NCBI GenBank assembly: GCA_963826165.1
Contig: CAWGWC010000017.1
Location: forward strand, 124,001-188,000
Length of the DNA: 64,000 bases
From: JACVRW01 sp963826165
GTDB lineage: Bacteria; Actinomycetota; Thermoleophilia; Solirubrobacterales; Thermoleophilaceae
Direction: 5' to 3'
Below the pieces are notes generated by a model. That model had not been told where the DNA came from and made no database searches. It was given only the letters and a program-made list of their open reading frames with translations. Position 1 is the stretch's first letter. Each line of letters opens with the position of its first letter. Positions 7,974 to 16,348 of this stretch are shown here, piece after piece. The position numbers and the translations under genes are program-made.

Positions 7974-8336
7974 ATGCCCCTCGCCGACGACTTCCAGGCC
8001 GTGGTCGACACGCTGCCGCCCGACTGGACCCAGCTCGAGCTCGACATGCGCATCTTCGACGAGGACCGCTACATCGAAGCCGCCACGCTCATGGTCCAGA
8101 TCAACGCGTTGCCGTACTCGCAGGCCGACTGGCACTGGCGCATACGGGTCGCCCGCGAGTTCGGGCACGCGGCCGCGGCGGAGACCGTCCACGGGACGCT
8201 CGCCCTGATCGACGAGCAGGGCATCGCCGGCGAGCTGCTCGTGCGCGAGGCCCGGACCGGCCGGGTCGAGGTGGTCCAGATGTGGGGCCGGCCGGAATCG
8301 GTGCGCCAGGAATTTCGTCTCCGTCGCGACCAGTAG
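7974..8336 (+). CDS. Conserved hypothetical small protein
   Basis: 120 residues, soluble, acidic at the start (LADDFQAVVDTLPPDWTQLELDMRIFDEDRY). No domain is recognised. It has several Trp (PYSQADWHWRIRVAREFGH) and a C-terminal strand pattern ending RVEVVQMWGRPESVRQEF. TAGCCT (7958-7963) lies ten bases before the ATG, so the gene may have its own leaderless promoter despite following the DtxR gene by 13 bases. Confidence 0.65.
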   Translation: MPLADDFQAVVDTLPPDWTQLELDMRIFDEDRYIEAATLMVQINALPYSQADWHWRIRVAREFGHAAAAETVHGTLALIDEQGIAGELLVREARTGRVEVVQMWGRPESVRQEFRLRRDQ

Positions 8337-8344
8337 GCGGGAGG

Positions 8345-8659
8345 ATGGCCCGAGTGGCGCTCCTCTGCCCCGATCTGCTCTTCGGCTCGAAGCTTCAGGG
8401 CGCTCTCAGCGCAGCCGGCCACGATCTCGTCGCGCCCGATGACGACGCCGAGTTGCTGGTGGTGGACCTGACCGCGGATCCGGACGAGCAGATCGAGCGG
8501 TCGAGGGTGGCAGGCCTGCCCCGGCTCGGCTTCTACTCGCACGTCGAGCAGGACGTTCGCACGCGCGCCGAGCAGGCGGGTTTCGAGCGGGTGGTGCCCC
8601 GCTCGCGCATGGCGCGCGAGCCGGCCGCGCTGGTCGAGGCGATGCTGGCCGCCGGCTAG
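8345..8659 (+). CDS. Small receiver-like (Rossmann-type) protein, unknown function
   Basis: 104 residues. Alternating strands and helices (RVALLCPDLLFGSKLQGALSAAGH, LLVVDLTADPDEQI) resemble a degenerate response-regulator receiver. A single Asp (VVDL) sits at the phospho-acceptor position, but the conserved Lys is replaced by Arg (VVPRSR). It begins with ATG at 8345 behind the GGGAGG sequence, eight bases after the preceding stop, so it is probably co-transcribed. Its stop overlaps the diguanylate cyclase stop within a CTAG. A signalling link to that neighbour is speculative. Confidence 0.65.
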   Translation: MARVALLCPDLLFGSKLQGALSAAGHDLVAPDDDAELLVVDLTADPDEQIERSRVAGLPRLGFYSHVEQDVRTRAEQAGFERVVPRSRMAREPAALVEAMLAAG

Positions 8660-9720
8660 ATCGTCAGGTTGGCCCGGCGACGGGCCTTCTCGTCCATCAA
8701 CGCGAGATCGGCCGTGCCGGTCAGCTCGTCGGCGTCCATCTCCCCGGTCAGCTCGGCGAGGCCGCAGGAGATCGTGACGGGCTGGCCGTCGGGTGCCTGA
8801 ACCTCCTCGTGGAAAGCGGCGGTGACGCGCTCGCACACGCGAGCGGCGTCATCGCGGTTGGTGTCGGGCAGCAGCACGGCGAACTCGTCGCCGCCCCAGC
8901 GGAAACAGCGATCGCCGCGCCGTATCGCGCCCTCGATCGCCGCACCGGCGCGGACCAGTAGCTCGTCTCCGATGAGATGACCGAACTCGTCGTTGATCCT
9001 CTTGAAGCCGTCGAGGTCGCCGACCATCAGACTCAGCGGGGCGCCGTTGCGCCGCACGCGGGCGAGCTCCTGGGTCAGCGTCTCGTCGAAGGCCCGCCGG
9101 TTGGCCAGCCTCGTGAGGGCGTCGGTGCGCGCTGATTCCTCGGCCAGCTGCTCGGCCGCGCGCAGCCCGGCCTTCTGCTCGTCGGTGCCCCGCACGAACA
9201 GCAGCGACAGCAGGGCGATTCCGGTGAGCAGCACCAGGTAGGCGACCGTAGCGCCGGCGGTGTCCCGGTCCCAGCTGTCGTAGATCAGCGGGGCTATCGC
9301 CACCGCGGCGAGAAGGAGGAGGTAGGCGGGCATCCGCCGCGCGGGGTGAAGCGAAGCGCTGCCGAACACGTTCAGGAGCAGGAGCTCGTTGTACGGGCTG
9401 TCGACGCCACCGGCGAGCCACTGGAGCAGGGCGATCTGGCCGAGGCCCACGAAGCTGGTCCACGACAGCATGCTCAGGGTGACCCGCGAGGCCGGCCGGG
9501 CGATCCAGGCGGCGAACCCCAGCGACACCATCACGCTCGCGCCGCCCAGCCACCAACCGGCGTCTCCGATCGCCTCGGTGGGCGGCGCGAAGCCGAACAG
9601 GAGCAGTGCCAGGGCCGCGCCCAGCAGCCACACGAGAACGGCCAGACGCCGGAAGAGGCTCAGGTTTGACAAGGAATCGGCCACGCTCACTTCGATGATC
9701 GGCGAGTTGCGCCGAATCAT
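8656..9720 (-). CDS. Membrane GGDEF diguanylate cyclase
   Basis: 354 residues. About six membrane helices (residues ~25-190) form the sensor part, followed by a short linker helix and a GGDEF domain (~190-350). The active-site loop is WGGDEFAVLLPD, so synthesis of cyclic di-GMP is expected. An inhibitory-site RxxD (RRGD) lies five residues upstream, indicating product feedback. Its ATG overlaps the stop of the upstream solute-binding lipoprotein gene (ATGA at 9717-9720), so the pair is translationally coupled. No EAL domain is present. Confidence 0.92.
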   Translation of the reverse strand: MIRRNSPIIEVSVADSLSNLSLFRRLAVLVWLLGAALALLLFGFAPPTEAIGDAGWWLGGASVMVSLGFAAWIARPASRVTLSMLSWTSFVGLGQIALLQWLAGGVDSPYNELLLLNVFGSASLHPARRMPAYLLLLAAVAIAPLIYDSWDRDTAGATVAYLVLLTGIALLSLLFVRGTDEQKAGLRAAEQLAEESARTDALTRLANRRAFDETLTQELARVRRNGAPLSLMVGDLDGFKRINDEFGHLIGDELLVRAGAAIEGAIRRGDRCFRWGGDEFAVLLPDTNRDDAARVCERVTAAFHEEVQAPDGQPVTISCGLAELTGEMDADELTGTADLALMDEKARRRANLTI

Positions 9721-10658
9721 TTACCACGCGGCGCGGCGAATGCGCGGTCCACGTCGGGCCTGGCGTCGAGGATCCCGAAGCGCAGGTCGAAGTCGGCCCA
9801 GCCCTCGAGTGCCCGCCGGTCGAGGCGAATCGGCGGACGCAGAGCGGGCGCCACGGCCTCGAGCTGGGCACGGATCAGGGGCCGGTCCGCCCCCGAGGCC
9901 CGCACCAGATCGTCGACCGCCGCGCGCCGGTCGCCGAGCGCGGTGCGGGTGCCGGTCGCGAGGGCGGCGAGCACGGTGTCGACGAGCTCGCGCCGCTCGT
10001 CGAGCGTCTCACGCTCAACCGCCAGGACGAGCTCGGGGTATCGCGGCGCTCCGAACTCGTCGACCCGGAACTCGCGGGTGCGCACGCCGCGCGCACGCAG
10101 GGCCACGCCCTCGACGTTCCAGAACGAGACCACCGCGTCGACCCGCCCGGTGACCAGGCTCGGCACCGCGGCGAAGCCGATGGTCACCGTCTCCACCCGC
10201 CCGTAGTCGCCCCCGTCCGCCTCCACCACGGCACGCAGCACCGCCTCGTCGGAGGCCAGCCCGGTCACGCCCACGCGGCGGCCCTCCAGGTCCCGGGGCC
10301 GGCGCACCTCCCCGGCGCGGGCGATGACGGCCGCCAGCGGGCGCTGGACCAGAGCGCCCACGCCCACCACGTCGCTGCCCCGTTCACGCGCCAGCCCGAG
10401 GTCGTGGATGTCCACGACGGCCATGTCCGCGCGGCCGGCCGCCAGCAGCTTCAGCGAGTCGGTCGAGGCGCCCGGCACACGTACCTCGAGATCGACGTCC
10501 CCGTCGTCACGCTCGGCGGCGTAGATCCCGGCGTGGACGGCGTTGGGCTGGAAATCGAGGGCGAGCGTGGCCTCGCGTCCCTCGTCGCCCCCGCCACAGG
10601 CGGCGAGCAGCAGCAGCGGGGCGAGCACCCAGAGGGGCACAGGGAGAAGGCGGCGCAC
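9717..10658 (-). CDS. Solute-binding lipoprotein, NMT1/ThiY-like
   Basis: 313 residues. The signal peptide ends in a good lipobox (LLLLAAC). The body is a type 2 periplasmic-binding fold of the NMT1/THI5/SsuA group: LALDFQPNAVHAGIYAAE, then LLAAGRADMAVVDIHDL, then GRRVGVTGLASDEAVLRAVV. Relatives bind pyrimidine thiamine precursors, sulfonates or similar molecules. No permease or ATPase gene is adjacent. It is instead coupled by an ATGA overlap to a diguanylate cyclase, suggesting a sensing rather than purely transport role. The start is ATG at 10658. The gene is divergent from the aquaporin. Confidence 0.85.
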   Translation of the reverse strand: MRRLLPVPLWVLAPLLLLAACGGGDEGREATLALDFQPNAVHAGIYAAERDDGDVDLEVRVPGASTDSLKLLAAGRADMAVVDIHDLGLARERGSDVVGVGALVQRPLAAVIARAGEVRRPRDLEGRRVGVTGLASDEAVLRAVVEADGGDYGRVETVTIGFAAVPSLVTGRVDAVVSFWNVEGVALRARGVRTREFRVDEFGAPRYPELVLAVERETLDERRELVDTVLAALATGTRTALGDRRAAVDDLVRASGADRPLIRAQLEAVAPALRPPIRLDRRALEGWADFDLRFGILDARPDVDRAFAAPRGK

Positions 10659-10704
10659 GCCGGCAAGGCTAGGCCGACCGGAGCCGGATCTACACTGCCG
10701 CGCC

Positions 10705-11442
10705 GTGCAGGATCGAGGGCCGGCCGCCTATCTCGCCGAGTTCGTCGGCACGCTCCTGCTCGTCTTCTTCATCACGGCGGTGGTGTCGCTCTATGGCCCC
10801 GAGCCGTCGCCGGTCAACCCCAACCCGTTCGTCGACTTCGGGGTGATAGGGCTGGTCCACGTGCTGCTGCTGTTCGTCCTGATCCAGACACTGGCGGTGG
10901 TCTCGGGCGCGCACTTCAACCCGGCGGTCACGATCGCCATGACGTCGCTGCGCCAGATCAAGCCGGCGGACGCCCTGATCTACGTGGTGGCCCAGCTCGC
11001 CGGCGCGGTGGCGGGCACGCTGCTCACCAAGGCGATCCTGCTCGACGAGGGCAGGGCCGAGAACTACGGCGCCACCACCGTCTCCAACGTGGTCGACGGC
11101 GCGGCGCTCCCCGGGATGATCGTGGAGGGGCTGGGCACGTTCTTCCTGGTCTGGGCGATCATCGGTGTGGCCGTCAACCCCGGCGCCACCCGCGACTGGG
11201 CCGCATTCGCCATCGGCGGCGCCCTGGGCGTGGGAGTGATGGTGCTCGGACCGGTGAGCGGCGGCGGCTTCAACCCCGCCCGCAGCTTCGGCCCGGCGAT
11301 CGTGTCCGGCACCTGGGACGACTTCCTCGTCGTCTACGTGGTCGGCCCCGTGACCGGCGCCCTCCTGGCGGGCGTCATCTACTTCTACATCTTCATCCAG
11401 CCGGGCAGGACCGGCGAAGTGGGACCCGGGCCGGTGGGCTGA
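10705..11442 (+). CDS. Aquaporin / MIP-family channel
   Basis: 245 residues with six membrane helices. The two pore half-helices carry intact NPA boxes: GAHFNPAVTIAM and GGFNPARSFGPA. The second box is followed by Arg, as required for the selectivity filter. Family members conduct water or small neutral solutes, and the residues seen do not settle water against glycerol. The GTG at 10705 is chosen because TACACT (10691-10696) lies eight bases upstream and the protein then begins just before the first helix. Longer upstream starts would overlap the divergent lipoprotein gene. Confidence 0.9.
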   Translation: MQDRGPAAYLAEFVGTLLLVFFITAVVSLYGPEPSPVNPNPFVDFGVIGLVHVLLLFVLIQTLAVVSGAHFNPAVTIAMTSLRQIKPADALIYVVAQLAGAVAGTLLTKAILLDEGRAENYGATTVSNVVDGAALPGMIVEGLGTFFLVWAIIGVAVNPGATRDWAAFAIGGALGVGVMVLGPVSGGGFNPARSFGPAIVSGTWDDFLVVYVVGPVTGALLAGVIYFYIFIQPGRTGEVGPGPVG

Positions 11443-11486
11443 GCGCCGCGCACTCGTACCCGCGCGTGCCTACCTAGACTGGGCCA

Positions 11487-13671
11487 ATGCGGCGGGTCAC
11501 CTTCTCGCGGAACTTCACGCTTTCGCTGTCGCGCACCTGCCGGTGCTACTGCAAGTACTGCGCCTTTGCCACCCACCAGGCGCACCTCCACGCGCCACAG
11601 GAGGTGGAGAAGATCCTCGACGACGCGGCCCGGCGCGGCGCCAAGGAACTGCTCGTGCTGACCGGGGAGAAGCCCGAGGTCAATCCGGTGGTGGCCGAGC
11701 GGCTGCGCGAATACGGGCACGCGGACTTCACCGCCTATGTGGCCTGGGCCTGCGAGCGGGCGCTCGAACGCGGGATGCTGCCCCACACCAACCTCGGGGC
11801 GCTCTCGCGAGACGACCTCGGGCGCCTGCGCGAGGTGACCGCGTCCCAGGGGCTCATGCTGGAGTCGGTCAACCCCGACCTGGTGGTCCATCAGGGCTCG
11901 CCCACCAAGCACCCGGACGTGCGCCTGGCCACGATCCGGGCGGCGGGCGAGCTGCGCATCCCGTTCACCAGCGGGATCCTCGTGGGGATCGGCGAGTCGC
12001 CCGAGGAGCGGGTGGCCGGCCTCGAGGCGCTGGCCGCCGTGCACGCCGAGTACGGCCACCTCCAGGAGGTGATCCTGCAGAACTTCGTCGCCCATCCGCG
12101 CTACTACGGCGCCGAGCCGGCCGAGATCGCCGACGAGGCACAGCGCGCTCAGACCGCATGGCGAAGCGCTCGAGCCGCCGGGCTGGGCCTCGCCGATCTC
12201 GCTGGACGACATGCGGGAGCTGGTGCGGGAGTGCCGGCGCCTCATGCCCGACGTGGGGGTGCAGATCCCGCCCAACCTCTCCGACTGGTGGCTGCCGCTG
12301 GTGGACGAGGGAGCCACGGACCTCGGCGGCCTGTCGGCCAACGGAGATCACATCTCGCCGGAGCACCCGTTCCCGTCGGTGCACACCATGCGCAAGCAGC
12401 TCGCCCCGCGTGGCTACGCGCTCACCGAGCGGCTGTGCGTGTACCCGCAGTACATGGATGGCGACTGGCTCGAGCAGGGTGTGCTCGATGTGATCAAGAC
12501 GAGCTTCTGGAGCTTCATCCCGAGGCGCGGGTCCGGACGGCGCGAGGACCGGCCGATTCGCCGTGAGCTGGTGGCCGGCGCGGTGGCCCGGGCGCGAGAC
12601 GGGCTGGCGCTGAGCGAGGACGAGCTGACCGCGATGTTCGGCGAGACCCGGCCGGAGGCGATCGAGGACATGCGCCAGGCCGCCGACGCGCTGCGCTCCG
12701 AACTGGCGGGGGAAACGGTGACCTTCGTGGTCAACCGCAACATCAACGTGTCGAACATCTGCACCGTGGGGTGTGCCTTCTGCGGCTTCGGCCAGGGACG
12801 GCGCTCGCCCGACGCCTACGAGCACTCCGAGGAGGAGTTTCGCCGCCGGGTGCTGGACGCGGTCGAGTTCGGCGCCAGCGAGATCTGCATGCAGTCGGGC
12901 ATCCATCCCGAGTGGACCATCGCCGACTACGAGCGATGGCTCCGCGTGGCCAAGGACACGGCGCCGCAGCTGCACATGCACGCCTATTCGCCGATGGAGG
13001 TCGACCATCTTGCGGCCGACCTGCCGCTGGACGAGGTGTTCGCCCGCCTGCGGGCGGCCGGCCTCGGCTCGCTGCCGGGCACCGCGGCCGAGGTGCTCCA
13101 CGACGGCGTGCGCCAGCGCATCTCCCCGAACAAGCTGCCGGTGGCGCGCTGGGTGGAGATCATCGAGGCCGCGCACGAGGCGGGCCTGCGCTCCACGGTC
13201 ACCGTGATGTTCGGCCACATCGAGGAGCCCTGGGAGCTGGCCGAGCACATGCGCGTGGTGCGGGAGCTCCAGGAGCGAACCGGCGGCTTCACCGAGTTCG
13301 TGCCGCTCTCGTTCATCCCCTTCCACACGCTGCTGGGCCGCACCCACGGGATCGAGGAGATCTCGCGCGAGGAGAACCTCAAGCACACGGCGGCCTTCCG
13401 GCTCGCGCTGGGCCGGACGGTCCCGAGCCTGCAGGCCAGCTGGGTGAAGATGGGTCTCGACGCGGCCACCGAGGCGCTGCGCTGGGGAGTGAACGACCTG
13501 GGCGGCACGCTCATGGAGGAGTCGATCTCGCGCATGGCGGGCTCCTACCACGGCGTGATGCTCGAGCCGCACGACCTGATCGGCGCCGCCCATGCGGCCG
13601 GCCGCCCGGCCGCGGAGCGCGACACGCTGTACGGCATCCGGCGGCGCCACGAGCTGCCCGTCGCGGCGTAA
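11487..13671 (+). CDS. fbiC: FO synthase FbiC (CofG+CofH), with an apparent one-base frameshift
   Basis: Two-domain radical-SAM enzyme making the F420 precursor FO (7,8-didemethyl-8-hydroxy-5-deazariboflavin). The CofG half has the cluster motif CRCYCKYC near residue 18. The CofH half has CTVGCAFC near base 12760. The CofG frame from 11487 matches the family up to about 12140-12180. It then runs into an unrelated tail ending at 12566, while the family sequence resumes one frame over (GWASPISLDDMREL, just before 12211) and continues to 13671. One surplus base between ~12125 and ~12185 explains this. Since cofC, cofD and cofE are nearby and intact, a sequence error is as likely as decay. TAGACT (11475-11480) six bases before the ATG marks a leaderless promoter. 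Confidence 0.85.
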
Positions 13672-13691
13672 GCGCGCGCCGGTCACAAGCC

Positions 13692-13720
13692 CTTTACGGC
13701 CTGTTTGCAGGGTCTTCACC
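13692..13720 (+). promoter_or_regulatory. Candidate PHO box
   Basis: Three related heptamers, CTTTACG, GTTTGCA and CTTCACC, lie at exact 11-base spacing upstream of the PhoX-like gene. Actinobacterial PhoP sites are direct repeats of GTTCACC-like units with that spacing. The match is degenerate, so this is a hypothesis supported mainly by spacing and by the nature of the downstream gene. Confidence 0.4.
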
Positions 13721-13753
13721 GGAGTTCCCTGTGCCTCGCCAGACTGGCGTGAC

Positions 13754-14947
13754 ATGGCCACCCTTCGCCGGCGCGAGCTGATCGGGATGGGGCTCGGCGG
13801 CGTGGCGGCCGTCTCGCTGGGCGCCGCCTTCTGGGACGACCTGTTCGCCGAGGCCGAGAGCGCGCCCCTCAGGAAGGGCCGCGGCTACGGCCCACTGGCC
13901 GCGCCCGACGCCAACGGGGTGCGCCTGCCCGAGGGCTTCCGCTCGCGGGTGGTGGCCCGTGGCGGTGAACCGGTGGGGGCGAGCCGCTACCGCTGGCACG
14001 TGGCCTCGGACGGGATGGCCGCGTTCGGTCGCGACGACGACGGCTTCGTGCTCGTCTCCAACTCGGAGGCCTACGAGGGTGGCGCCTCGGCTCTGCTCTT
14101 CGACCGTCGCGGTGAGGTCACCGACGCCTACCGGATCCTGGGCGGCACCACCCAGAACTGCTCCGGCGGGGCGACCCCGTGGGGCACGTGGCTGTCGTGT
14201 GAGGAGGTAGAGGACGGTCTCGTGTGGGAGTGCGATCCGTCCGGGCGCCGGCGTGCGGTGGCCCATCCGGCGATGGGCGTGTTCAAGCACGAGGCGGCCG
14301 CGGTGGACGCCGCGGCTCGCCGCATCTACCTGACCGAGGACCTGATCGACGGCGGCCTGTACCGCTTCACCCCCGGGCGCTGGCCGGACCTGTCGGCCGG
14401 GCAGCTCGAGATCGCCCGTGTCGACCGCGGCGGCCGGGTCGCCTGGGTGGAGGTGCCCGATCCGCTGGCCCGCCGGGAGCGCACTCGCCACCAGGTGCCG
14501 GGCAGCCAGCGGTTCGAGCGGGGTGAGGGCATCTGGCTCGACGGGTCGACGCTCTACGTGAGCACCACCGCCGATCACCGCGTGCACGCCTACGACACGC
14601 GCCGCGAGCGCATCGACGTCATCTATGACGGCCTGTCCTCCCGCAGCGCCCCGCTGCTACGCGTGGACCAGCTGACCGGCTCGCGCGGGGGAGAGGTGTT
14701 CGTGTGCGAGGACCTGGCCACCGAGGAGATCGACATGGGTGTGATCGATCGCGACCGCAAGGTGTCGAGGTTCCTGTCGGTCACCGGACCGCAGCACGCT
14801 CGTTCCGAGCTGACCGGAGTGACGTTCGACCCCTCGGGGCGGCGCATGTTCGTGGCCTCGCAGCGCGCCTTGCCGGAGAACGATGCCGAGCCCGGTCCCG
14901 GGGCGATCTACGAGATCACGGGACCGTTCCGCGGCACGGCCGCCTGA
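13754..14947 (+). CDS. PhoX/DUF839-family exported phosphatase-like protein
   Basis: 397 residues. The N-terminus is Tat-like (LRRRELIGMGLGGVAAVSLG). The body is the DUF839 beta-propeller found in PhoX alkaline phosphatases. Hallmarks are QNCSGGATPWGTWLSCEE, KHEAAAVD, YLTED and a late VTFDPSGRRMFVASQ. In PhoX, such residues hold the iron-calcium cofactor, and the Cys in NCSGG corresponds to the iron ligand. It is somewhat shorter than proteobacterial PhoX. The start ATG at 13754 begins the signal peptide. A candidate PHO box lies ~35 bases upstream. Phosphomonoesterase activity is inferred from family. Confidence 0.8.
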   Translation: MATLRRRELIGMGLGGVAAVSLGAAFWDDLFAEAESAPLRKGRGYGPLAAPDANGVRLPEGFRSRVVARGGEPVGASRYRWHVASDGMAAFGRDDDGFVLVSNSEAYEGGASALLFDRRGEVTDAYRILGGTTQNCSGGATPWGTWLSCEEVEDGLVWECDPSGRRRAVAHPAMGVFKHEAAAVDAAARRIYLTEDLIDGGLYRFTPGRWPDLSAGQLEIARVDRGGRVAWVEVPDPLARRERTRHQVPGSQRFERGEGIWLDGSTLYVSTTADHRVHAYDTRRERIDVIYDGLSSRSAPLLRVDQLTGSRGGEVFVCEDLATEEIDMGVIDRDRKVSRFLSVTGPQHARSELTGVTFDPSGRRMFVASQRALPENDAEPGPGAIYEITGPFRGTAA

Positions 14948-15502
14948 TCAGGCTCCGACCCAGCGGATCCGCGCGCCCGTGATGCTCGCCGTCGAACGCC
15001 GCGCCGGCGCCGTTTCGAAGACCTCCAGCCGGCGGACGACCTGTTCGCGCTGCCGGTCGAGCTCGGCCAGCCGAAGCTGGAGACCGTCGCGGACCGCCTC
15101 GAGCTCCGCTTCCGACAGCAGGCCGGCACCGGGCGACCGTGAGGGGCGTGCGCCTTCGGCCTCGCTGGCGAGCGGAGGCAGTCGCACGAGCGATGCTTCG
15201 AGCGCCGCAATCTGCGCTCGAAGCTCCCGGCGCGCGACCGCCGGGGCGGACGAGTCCGCCACGAAGCTTCCGCGTCCGTGCTCGGTGCGCACGAGGCCCT
15301 CGTTCTCCAGGCGCAGGTAGACAGACCGCACGGTGTTGACGTTCACGCCGGCGGCCGTGGCGAGCTCTCGCAGGCTGGGCAGCTGATCGCCCGGCGCCAG
15401 CTCCCGCGAAGCGATCAGGTCCTTGAGCTTGGTCGCCAGCTGGGTGCCAAGCGCCACCGGAAGCTCTCGCACCAAGCGGTATTCGGCCAGGTCTGGGGAC
15501 AC
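14948..15502 (-). CDS. GntR-family regulator (short, YtrA-like)
   Basis: 184 residues. The N-terminal winged helix is textbook GntR: LKDLIASRELAPGDQLPSLRELATAAGVNVNTVR, then YLRLENEGLVRTEHGRGSFV. The C-terminal ~90 residues form a helical region rather than a FadR, HutC or MocR effector domain, as in the YtrA group that often controls transporters. I set the start at GTG 15502 because TACTCT (reverse strand, 15509-15514) lies six bases upstream. Longer frames would run through the twin operators. It is divergent from the MlaE/YrbE-like permease gene. Confidence 0.85.
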   Translation of the reverse strand: MSPDLAEYRLVRELPVALGTQLATKLKDLIASRELAPGDQLPSLRELATAAGVNVNTVRSVYLRLENEGLVRTEHGRGSFVADSSAPAVARRELRAQIAALEASLVRLPPLASEAEGARPSRSPGAGLLSEAELEAVRDGLQLRLAELDRQREQVVRRLEVFETAPARRSTASITGARIRWVGA

Positions 15503-15527
15503 AGCGACAGAGTATCCAACTGTGCGG

Positions 15528-15541
15528 CTGTGACAACACAG
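15528..15541. promoter_or_regulatory. GntR-type operator 1
   Basis: CTGTG-ACAA-CACAG is an inverted repeat with five-base arms. It lies between the divergent gntR and permease starts, near the expected -35 region of the permease promoter. It is one of two copies whose centres are 20 bases apart, about two helical turns. Confidence 0.65.
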
Positions 15542-15547
15542 CGGCGA

Positions 15548-15561
15548 CTGTGATAGCACAG
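15548..15561. promoter_or_regulatory. GntR-type operator 2
   Basis: CTGTG-ATAG-CACAG is a second inverted repeat with the same arms. It covers the -10-like GATAGC of the permease promoter and ends five bases before the GTG at 15566. The identical arms and 20-base centre spacing to the first copy support cooperative binding by the adjacent GntR protein. Confidence 0.65.
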
Positions 15562-15565
15562 CAGT

Positions 15566-16339
15566 GTGCACGGGATCTCTGACCTGGGGGAGATGGCGGG
15601 CTTCAGCGCGCGCGTCACCGGGGCCGTGCTCTCCGGGCGGGTGCTGCGCTTCTTCGGCGAGGCGCTGCGGCAGGCCGGCATCCTGATCCTCGGCTCGGCG
15701 CTCGTCATCTGGGGCACCGCGTTCACGCTCGGCCTCACGTGCGGCATCGAGGGCGCCTATTTCAGCCGCTCCACCGGCACCCCGCCGTACGCGGGCGTGT
15801 TCAGCGCCTGGTGCGACCTGCGCGAGATCATCCCCTACGCCTTCGGCTACATGATGTCGGCCAAGGTCGGCACCGGCCTGGTGGCCGAGATCGGCGCGAT
15901 GCGCATCTCGGACGAGATCGACGCCCTCGAGGTGATGGGCGTGGACTCGCTCGTCTTTCTATGCGCCACCCGCCTGCTCGCCTGCTGGATCGTGTTGCCG
16001 TTCATCTATGTCGGCGCCGTGGGCGCCGGCTTCTTCGCCAGCTACCTGGCGGTGGTCCAGCAGGTCGGCGAGGTCAGCTCGGGTGGCTACTTCCTGATCT
16101 TCTGGATGTTCCAGAACCCGCCGGACCTCGTCTTCAGCCTGATCAAGGCGATGGCGATGGGTACGGCCATCGTGTTGATCGGCTGCTACTACGGCTACAC
16201 GGCCAGCGGCGGTCCGGTGGGCGTGGGCACGGCCACCGCCAAGTCGATGGTGCTCAACACCGTGATGGTCCATCTGATCGGCATGGCCGGCACCCAGATC
16301 TTCTGGGGCTCGAATCCGCGTGCACCGATCGGCGGCTAG
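15566..16339 (+). CDS. MlaE/YrbE-family ABC permease, orphan
   Basis: 257 residues with about five to six membrane helices. The family's conserved region is present: SAKVGTGLVAEIGAMRISDEIDALEVMGVD, split here by the characteristic EIGAMR...EIDALEVMG motif. In other bacteria these permeases work with an MCE-domain lipid-binding protein and an ATPase to move phospholipids or sterols. None of those partners is in this window, which is unusual. The GTG start at 15566 lies immediately after the twin GntR operators. Lipid transport is inferred from family. Confidence 0.82.
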   Translation: MHGISDLGEMAGFSARVTGAVLSGRVLRFFGEALRQAGILILGSALVIWGTAFTLGLTCGIEGAYFSRSTGTPPYAGVFSAWCDLREIIPYAFGYMMSAKVGTGLVAEIGAMRISDEIDALEVMGVDSLVFLCATRLLACWIVLPFIYVGAVGAGFFASYLAVVQQVGEVSSGGYFLIFWMFQNPPDLVFSLIKAMAMGTAIVLIGCYYGYTASGGPVGVGTATAKSMVLNTVMVHLIGMAGTQIFWGSNPRAPIGG

Positions 16340-16348
16340 GCTCGTCGC

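Noticed and set aside
9717..10704. Thiamine-precursor uptake system with a TPP riboswitch
   Set aside because: No permease, ATPase or riboswitch-like leader is present. The upstream gap is only 46 bases.
12190..12566. C-terminal tail of the CofG frame as a real extension
   Set aside because: It is Arg/Ala-rich, non-homologous, and runs over the family sequence encoded one frame away.
11965..13761. 598-codon minus-strand frame across fbiC
   Set aside because: Antisense shadow of conserved radical-SAM coding sequence; no promoter or coherent protein features.
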